Source: Planctomycetaceae bacterium (GTDB lineage: Bacteria > Planctomycetota > Planctomycetia > Pirellulales > Thermoguttaceae). Taken from it: 5,699 nt of DNA. The notes under the pieces were generated by a model. It ran no database searches, had not been told where the DNA came from, and was given only the letters and a program-made list of their open reading frames with translations. Positions 1 to 4,430 of this stretch are shown here, one piece after another (position 1 is the stretch's first letter; each line of letters begins with the position of its first letter). The position numbers and the translations under genes were made by a program. The stretch is taken from positions 1 to 5,699 of the forward strand of contig JAIRYX010000469.1 of the NCBI GenBank assembly GCA_031267635.1, in the 5' to 3' direction.

Positions 1-654
1 GAAAATCCGTTTGTTTCGAAAAGCGTTGATCAGGCAAAGCCGTTGCAGACGTTTTACGATCCGCCGAAAGGAATTGTTTTGTTTCAAAGCTGTGCGAAAG
101 GAGAACTCAGTTATGAAGATGGAGAGATTAAACAAGGTTTTTTCACGCATTATCTTGTCGAAGGGCTTGAAGGAAAAGCGAAAGATAAAAACGGCAACGT
201 GACGCTGTTTAGTTTAGCGTCTTATGTGACGGACAAAACACAGCGGCGGGCATTGGAACAATTTCAAGCAAAACAACGTCCTTATCTGAAAGGAGAAACC
301 GCTGATTTTGTGTTGTTCGGCGATGAAGAGCCAATACAATTGATTCAAGTCGATGCGCCGCGAAAAGAAATGATTGAAGCGTTGAAGATGGAAAGTTACG
401 CCACTTATGCACTCAAAAATAAAAAGGAAGGTTACGAAAAAGATATTACTAAAACGCGGGAACTACTCAACAACTCTAAATTACCGCAGGATTTTCGGGA
501 ACTGAGTCTTCAAATTTTCGATGGTCTCTTGAAAGAAAATCCGGGCATGGAATTTGTTGAAAAGTTTCAGAAACGCGAAGAACTTCTCAAGAAAAAATAC
601 GGTATCAATTACATGGAAGAAATGATGAAAGCCGCCGAAGAATTACAGAAGTAA
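1..654 (+). CDS. Caspase-like (peptidase C14) protein, 5'-truncated by the window edge
   Basis: This is the C-terminal 217 residues of a caspase-fold protein, open in frame from base 1 to the TAA at 652-654. The first residues (ENPF) align with the ETPF that directly follows the catalytic DACR motif of the next gene, so the catalytic His and Cys lie upstream and cannot be checked. Residues 1-107 match the second half of the caspase domain of the downstream gene at about 69% identity by hand count (74 of 107), including PPKGIVLFQSC, KGELS and FTHYLVEGL. Residue E35 sits in the acidic-pocket position. Residues 110-217 are a Lys/Glu-rich, probably helical tail that also aligns with the next protein (LPQDFR against LPRDFR) but stops before any Sel1 repeat. 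TTG and ATG codons inside the window are not credible starts because homology runs through them. A signal peptide would be expected upstream, by analogy only. The two genes are 103 bases apart and look like a tandem duplication. Confidence 0.9.
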   Translation, partial: ENPFVSKSVDQAKPLQTFYDPPKGIVLFQSCAKGELSYEDGEIKQGFFTHYLVEGLEGKAKDKNGNVTLFSLASYVTDKTQRRALEQFQAKQRPYLKGETADFVLFGDEEPIQLIQVDAPRKEMIEALKMESYATYALKNKKEGYEKDITKTRELLNNSKLPQDFRELSLQIFDGLLKENPGMEFVEKFQKREELLKKKYGINYMEEMMKAAEELQK

Positions 655-663
655 CCCTAAAAT

Positions 664-692
664 GTAGGGGCGACGCTTGCCGTTGCCCCTAC
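664..692. repeat. GC-rich perfect-arm hairpin between the two tandem caspase genes
   Basis: The arms GTAGGGGCGACG (664-675) and CGTTGCCCCTAC (681-692) pair over 12 bp with one G-T wobble around a 5-nt loop, starting 9 bases after the upstream stop codon. It is much more GC-rich than its surroundings. No T-tract follows on the + strand, so it is not a classical intrinsic terminator. It resembles the short GTAGGGGC-type palindromes dispersed between genes in various bacteria. It could also act as an mRNA 3' stabiliser or partial terminator between the two genes. Only one copy is present here, so the dispersed-repeat reading is an inference. Confidence 0.6.
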
Positions 693-745
693 GGAATAAA
701 ATTCACATGTCCATTATTACTAAAAACAAAACAATTAAACATTTT

Positions 746-750
746 GGAGA
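746..750 (+). promoter_or_regulatory. Shine-Dalgarno GGAGA that fixes the start of the second caspase gene
   Basis: GGAGA lies 7 bases before the ATG at 758. It favours that codon over the in-frame TTG at 677, which falls inside the hairpin, and over the ATG at 707. A start at 758 also puts a clean signal peptide at the N-terminus. Confidence 0.75.
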
Positions 751-757
751 TTTTACA

Positions 758-2542
758 ATGAAAAATCTATTTTTCACTTTATTGTTATCGCTTGTTGGTC
801 TTTCCGCGTTTGGAGCGGAAATACAGCCGAAAAAACATGCGATTTTAATCGGCGTGGACGATTATGTCCAACTCGCGAAACTCCGTTTTGCCAAAAACGA
901 TATTTTGGCGTTGCGCGATCAACTTTACAAAATCGGCTTTGACGAAACCAACGTCTATTGTCTGACGTGCGGCGGTGAAACAAAATATCTGCCGACGAAA
1001 GAAAATATTCAACTTTACATCAACACGATCCTTGAATCCGCCAAAGAAGGAGACACGGTTCTTCTTGCGATGAGCGGTCATGGAATCGACGAAGATCAAC
1101 CGCGATTTTGCCCGATGGACGCGAAAGAGAAAGATTTACTCGCAACAACAATTCCAATTAGCGATATTTTTAATTCGCTCGAAAAATGCAAGGCAACGTT
1201 CAAACTGATGCTCGTGGACGCTTGCCGCGAAACTCCGTTTGCCACGAAAAGCGTCGCTCAAGTGTCAACGTTACAAACGCTTGCGAATCCGCCGAAAGGA
1301 ATTGTTCTCTTTCAAAGTTGCGGCAAAGGAGAGTTGAGCCGCGAAGACATGGAACATCAAAAGGGAATTTTTACGCATTATCTCGTTGAAGGGCTTCAAG
1401 GAAATGCGGCGGATAAAAACGGAAACGTAACGCTTTTAGGTTTAACGTCTTATGTCGCGTCCAAAACAAAACGGCGGGCGTTGGAACAATATCAGGCAAA
1501 GCAAACGCCTTATCTGAAAGGAGAAATTTCCGATTTTATACTTGCGTCCGGCGTGTCGTCGAGTGAAACACGAACTAAAAATACTCCGCAAAGACAAAAA
1601 ATAATTGAAGCGATGAGTACTTTACCTCTTGTGTTGGGGGCGTTGGCGGATGAAAACGGCGGCGATTATCAGGAAGTACTTGCCGAAACAGAAAAAATCG
1701 CCGATGACGCAACGCTGCCGCGAGACTTCCGTAACGCTTATTCCCAATATCTCAAAAACTACAAAAAAATGCAGGGAAAGCCGGAAGGGTCGCCGGAAAC
1801 GACTGCGATGGCTATGAGTTATCTAAAACTTGGAGGCGTTCTTCGGTCTTATGATATAGATATTATTCAAGCAATGACCGGACAACTTATGGAAGATAGC
1901 CAAAAACTTTTGGACGATAACCAAACATCAGTGGAAACCGAAGATAACCCCCAAACGCAAGAAAAAAAAGACGATACAGAATCGAAACCGCAAAAAAAGC
2001 CAACGCGGAATTTTGTTCCTGAAAACTCAGAAACGGCAAAACTTCATAATGAAATTCTTGCGGACATGAAAAATTTCAGAGAAGCCAAGTCCAAAGGAGA
2101 AGATTTGGTTTATTACTTCGAACAATACGAAAACAAAGCAAAAATGGCTCTTTGGAAAAAAGCGGCGGAAAAAGAGATTCCTGAAGGAATGTTTTTGTAT
2201 GCGTATCATCTGAAAAATTATGGCAACAATTATTCCAAATCGCTTTCTTTTTACCAGCGGGCGGCGGAAAGCGGGTTGGTAGATGCTCAAATGAAGTTAG
2301 GTGAGTATTACTATTTCGGCATAGAGTCAAATATCCCGAAAGACATGAAAGCGTCTTTTCAATGGTATCTTATGGCAGCCGAACAAGGAAATGCCAATGC
2401 CCAATACAATGTAGGATTCTGTTACGATGTCGGCAGTGGAATTAAAGCTGATAAAGTCAAAGCCGTAACATGGTATCACAAAGCTGCGTCGCAAGGATAT
2501 GAAGACGCTAGAAAACGGCTCCAAGAACTCGGCGAACAATAA
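758..2542 (+). CDS. Exported caspase-like (peptidase C14) protein with C-terminal Sel1-like repeats
   Basis: Predicted 594-residue cysteine protease of the caspase/paracaspase/metacaspase fold. Residues 1-20 are a signal peptide (MKNLFF, hydrophobic core, AFGA then E21), so it should act in the periplasm or outside the cell. The caspase domain spans about 26-263: ILIGVDDY strand, D48 in AKND, catalytic H108 in SGHG, catalytic C156 in VDACR, E192 in KGELS, then GIFTHYLVEGL. D48, D154 and E192 occupy the places of the acidic S1-pocket residues of MALT1 (D365, D462, E500), suggesting cleavage after Arg or Lys; the C156-E192 spacing of 36 equals that of MALT1. Residues 270-380 form a helical region shared with the upstream gene. 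A charged, low-complexity linker (about 385-425) leads to Sel1-like repeats from about 464: a degenerate unit, two good units (about 502-540 and 541-577, each ending in a W/F-x-x-AA pattern) and a partial unit. Sel1 solenoids usually bind partner proteins, so this end probably recruits a substrate or regulator. The protease call is firm; the target is unknown. Confidence 0.93.
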   Translation: MKNLFFTLLLSLVGLSAFGAEIQPKKHAILIGVDDYVQLAKLRFAKNDILALRDQLYKIGFDETNVYCLTCGGETKYLPTKENIQLYINTILESAKEGDTVLLAMSGHGIDEDQPRFCPMDAKEKDLLATTIPISDIFNSLEKCKATFKLMLVDACRETPFATKSVAQVSTLQTLANPPKGIVLFQSCGKGELSREDMEHQKGIFTHYLVEGLQGNAADKNGNVTLLGLTSYVASKTKRRALEQYQAKQTPYLKGEISDFILASGVSSSETRTKNTPQRQKIIEAMSTLPLVLGALADENGGDYQEVLAETEKIADDATLPRDFRNAYSQYLKNYKKMQGKPEGSPETTAMAMSYLKLGGVLRSYDIDIIQAMTGQLMEDSQKLLDDNQTSVETEDNPQTQEKKDDTESKPQKKPTRNFVPENSETAKLHNEILADMKNFREAKSKGEDLVYYFEQYENKAKMALWKKAAEKEIPEGMFLYAYHLKNYGNNYSKSLSFYQRAAESGLVDAQMKLGEYYYFGIESNIPKDMKASFQWYLMAAEQGNANAQYNVGFCYDVGSGIKADKVKAVTWYHKAASQGYEDARKRLQELGEQ

Positions 2543-2574
2543 GGAAGCGGCTTTGCTCATTTTTTGTAACGATT

Positions 2575-2607
2575 CCGTCGGTGGTAAGTATTTTTAATAC
2601 CAAACGG
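2575..2607. other. Weak stem-loop downstream of the Sel1-caspase gene
   Basis: TGGTA (2582-2586) pairs with TACCA (2598-2602) around an 11-nt AT-rich loop. CCGT (2575-2578) can pair with ACGG (2604-2607) across a small internal loop. It begins 32 bases after the stop codon. No T-tract follows it, so a terminator role is only possible. Pairing this short could arise by chance in AT-rich DNA. Confidence 0.25.
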
Positions 2608-2628
2608 GCAATATTGTTTGTGTTACCA

Positions 2629-2799
2629 ACCTCATTTTCACCTAATTTTCCTCACAAAACAACCTCAGTAGCAAAACGGTTTCACAAAAACCAACCTCAT
2701 TGCCTCATTATTTCTTTTTTGATGAGGTAATGAGGTTTTTGTGGGGGATTCATTGGCTACTGAGGTTGTTTTGTTAAAAAAATTAGGTGGAAATGAGGT
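2629..2799. repeat. Long imperfect palindrome built from AACCTCA units
   Basis: Three arm blocks pair in order. Outer block 2629-2649 pairs with 2779-2799, 21 positions with one G-T wobble. Middle block 2654-2672 (ACAAAACAACCTCAGTAGC) pairs perfectly with 2756-2774. Inner block 2694-2708 pairs with 2722-2736, with one wobble, around a 13-nt T-rich loop. CACAAAAA (2683-2690) and TTTTTGTG (2736-2743) are also complementary with a small bulge. The unit CCTCA occurs on the left arm at 2630, 2663, 2695 and 2703, and TGAGG on the right at 2723, 2731, 2761 and 2794, so most copies are 30-33 nt apart. The structure fits a dispersed palindromic or MITE-like element, a transcribed structured RNA, or a strong transcriptional barrier. 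No clear target-site duplication flanks it. Confidence 0.8.
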
Positions 2800-2881
2800 A
2801 GATGGATTCATTGTTCCAACATGGGAAAATAAAACATTCCGTGAACAGTTAAATCTCCTCCAAAAACGAAATAACCGGTAA
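2741..2881 (+). CDS. Doubtful 46-codon ORF or gene relic leaving the palindrome
   Basis: An open frame runs from GTG at 2741 to TAA at 2879-2881; GAGG (2732-2735) sits 5 bases before the GTG as a possible Shine-Dalgarno site. The frame is open back to 2726, after a TGA. The predicted peptide looks protein-like (GDSLATEVVLLKKLGG, then VDGFIVPTWENKTF) and ends in a basic, polar tail. In-frame GNEV (2726), ATEV (2756) and GNEV (2789) reflect the AATGAGGT-like repeats of the palindrome. No signal peptide or known family is recognised. It may be a true small protein, the 3' remnant of a larger gene cut by the palindrome, or chance. I favour a relic or chance. Confidence 0.25.
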   Translation: MGDSLATEVVLLKKLGGNEVDGFIVPTWENKTFREQLNLLQKRNNR

Positions 2882-3086
2882 CTTACTTACATCCTACTGA
2901 ATAGTTACAAATTTTTTTGATACAAATTTTTCTATTTTTGTGTCGCCGAACTATAAAATTCTGTATAAATAAAGGGAATGTCTAAAAACATCATTCCGTA
3001 TTATTTATATTTCGTGAATTTTCGCGGACAAAAGAGTGATTAGAGGTTTCCATAACAATATCGTTCATCAGCCAATGGAACGCATT
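2882..3086 (+). promoter_or_regulatory. AT-rich leader and probable promoter region of the caspase-PDZ gene
   Basis: No gene is seen here. The stretch holds a direct repeat TACAAATTTTT at 2906-2916 and 2921-2931, a -10-like TATAAA at 2964-2969 with only a poor TTGTGT (2938-2943) 20 bases upstream, a second TATAAA at 2952-2957, and a hairpin GGAATG/CATTCC (2975-2980 and 2992-2997). The gap behind the preceding gene and the long palindrome suggest independent transcription of the downstream gene. The exact promoter elements are guesses, since TATAAA-like words are common in AT-rich DNA. Confidence 0.3.
3077..3080 (+). promoter_or_regulatory. Weak Shine-Dalgarno GGAA that decides the start of the caspase-PDZ gene
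   Basis: GGAA lies 6 bases before the ATG at 3087. The alternative in-frame starts, GTG at 3036 and ATG at 3075, have no comparable site. Starting at 3087 also gives a compact signal peptide beginning MKRLL. Confidence 0.5.
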
Positions 3087-4190
3087 ATGAAACGTTTATT
3101 ATTTTTATTCGTTCTGATTTTTACCGTTCGACCGCCGATTTATGCCGCAGATCCGATAATTCATGTGATTATTGCCGTTGACGGACTCGCCGGATTCGGA
3201 GCGAATCTAAACGCCGATTACCGGAATATGAAACGGCTGTTTCAGGAAAATATCCCTTCAAAACAGCTTGACTTGGTTTTAATGCAACAAAATGAAATCA
3301 TGCCGGATAAAATTTTCGAAACGATTGAAAAAATCCGCGCTGATCAAAAAGACACGCTGGTCTTTTATTATTCCGGTCATGCCGCTCACGATATTATGAA
3401 CGGCGGACAGTATTTTCAACTCAAAGATAAAAACGGTCGTTCGGTTGCATTGCAACGACGGACGCTTCTCGCCGTGTTAGAAGAAAAAAAAACGAACTTA
3501 CTTATATTGTTGACCGATTGTTGTAACCTTGAACAAAAAATATCCGGCGAAAGTAAAGAATTGCCGCCAGCCGTTGCGCTTCCTGAAAAAATGTCTCCGG
3601 TTTTTGAAACGTTATTTCTCAAGCCGAAAGGAATTGCGGATATAACTTCCTCCAAACGCGGCGAAGCGTCTTTTACGGATTCTACGTCTCAAAAACGCGG
3701 TTCCTGTTTCACATGGACATTTGTTGCTCTGTTGGAAAAACATCGGAGCAATGCGTCAATAACCTGGACGGAATTTGTTGAAGAATGGAAAGGCGAAGTC
3801 CATAAAGCGTTTCTCCAATGTTATCCTGACGGTTATCAATTTGAACCGCCGCTCAACGGCGTTTCTCTCCAAAAATCGCAAACGCTTAACGTCAATGGTT
3901 TATTGCCCGGAACGGAACAAACATCCGGCACCTATCAGGGACCGCGTTTCGGCATTCGGGCGGTCAATCATTCGAGCGGCGTACAAGTGATGCAAATCAT
4001 TCCGAACAGTCCCGGACAACGCGCAGGATTTGAAATTGGCGACGTCATCGTTGAAATCAACGGAACTCCAATCCGTAACGAACAGGATTACGCGAACGCT
4101 GTTGACAATTCGCCAAAAAAAATAACCGTAAAAGTCGTGAACGTCAACGACAAACAAACAATTGACGTAACGTTTGAATTGGGATATTAA
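3087..4190 (+). CDS. Exported caspase-like (peptidase C14) protein with C-terminal PDZ domain
   Basis: Predicted 367-residue cysteine protease. Residues 1-20 are a signal peptide (MKRLLFLFVLIF, ending PIYA). The caspase-fold domain covers about 24-263: strand HVIIAVDG, D44 in the conserved Asp position, catalytic H98 in YYSGHAAHD, catalytic C146 in LLTDCCN, E193 in RGEAS, then GSCFTWTFVALLE. The His-Cys spacing is 48, the same as in the Sel1 protein, although overall similarity is low. C145 beside the nucleophile is unusual, since bacterial and eukaryotic relatives typically have a small or polar residue there. D144 and E193 again suggest a basic P1 preference. Residues about 285-365 form a PDZ domain (FGIRAV, then SPGQRAGFEIGDVIVEINGTPI), a module that binds protein C-termini and is typical of DegP/HtrA-type envelope proteases. 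The protein may thus recognise exposed C-termini of envelope proteins. It is flanked by two long hairpins and is probably transcribed alone. ATG at 3075 is the alternative start. Confidence 0.9.
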   Translation: MKRLLFLFVLIFTVRPPIYAADPIIHVIIAVDGLAGFGANLNADYRNMKRLFQENIPSKQLDLVLMQQNEIMPDKIFETIEKIRADQKDTLVFYYSGHAAHDIMNGGQYFQLKDKNGRSVALQRRTLLAVLEEKKTNLLILLTDCCNLEQKISGESKELPPAVALPEKMSPVFETLFLKPKGIADITSSKRGEASFTDSTSQKRGSCFTWTFVALLEKHRSNASITWTEFVEEWKGEVHKAFLQCYPDGYQFEPPLNGVSLQKSQTLNVNGLLPGTEQTSGTYQGPRFGIRAVNHSSGVQVMQIIPNSPGQRAGFEIGDVIVEINGTPIRNEQDYANAVDNSPKKITVKVVNVNDKQTIDVTFELGY

Positions 4191-4278
4191 ATGAAACGGG
4201 AAATCGATGTGAAATGCTTCTCAATATGTGAAAGTATTGCCGAACAAGTCTTAACGGGTTTCACTAATAGACTCATCG

Positions 4279-4390
4279 TACTATGAAATGAAGTTTTTAT
4301 TTTTTTGACAAGATTTACAGGATAGGCAGGATTTTATTATATCCTGACAATCCTGTTATCCTGTCTTAAAAAAAGATGAATTTCATAGTA
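4279..4390. repeat. 112-nt hairpin with internal ATCCTG repeats between the caspase-PDZ and serpin genes
   Basis: Outer arms TACTATGAAAT (4279-4289) and ATTTCATAGTA (4380-4390) pair perfectly. Moving inward, T7 (4300-4306) faces A7 (4368-4374), GACAAGAT (4307-4314) pairs with ATCCTGTC (4358-4365) with one mismatch, ACAGGAT (4317-4323) with ATCCTGT (4350-4356), and CAGGAT (4327-4332) with ATCCTG (4341-4346) around an 8-nt loop. ATCCTG thus recurs three times on the right arm. Repeats of the AATCCTGT type are common intergenic elements in many bacterial genomes. Given its place between two same-strand genes, it may end transcription of the protease gene and separate it from the serpin. Confidence 0.75.
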
Positions 4391-4430
4391 GCTACAGTAT
4401 AACAATCATTCAACAATGAAAGAAAGAAAA

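Noticed and set aside
677..757. N-terminal extension of the Sel1-caspase from TTG 677 or ATG 707
   Set aside because: TTG 677 lies inside the hairpin loop, neither codon has a good ribosome binding site, and the ATG at 758 has GGAGA and opens directly into a signal peptide.
2543..2566. Intrinsic terminator just after the Sel1-caspase stop, before TTTTTT
   Set aside because: The possible stem AGC/GCT is only three base pairs, too weak to support a terminator.
2629..2799. CRISPR array
   Set aside because: The AACCTCA units are short, inverted between the arms and lack conserved repeats of 23 bases or more with unique spacers.
3484..3492. A9 run in the caspase-PDZ gene as a programmed frameshift
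   Set aside because: It lies within the catalytic domain before C146, where slippage would only destroy the protein; the reading frame is otherwise intact.
4191..4286. 31-codon ORF starting at the ATG that abuts the caspase-PDZ stop (TAAATG)
   Set aside because: The peptide has no recognisable feature, the ORF runs into the hairpin arm, and a frame this short is likely by chance despite the suggestive start position.
4305..4340. Perfect TTGACA (4305-4310) as a -35 box for the serpin
   Set aside because: No -10 element sits at 16-18 bases; the nearest TATTAT is 24 bases away, and the site is inside the hairpin stem.
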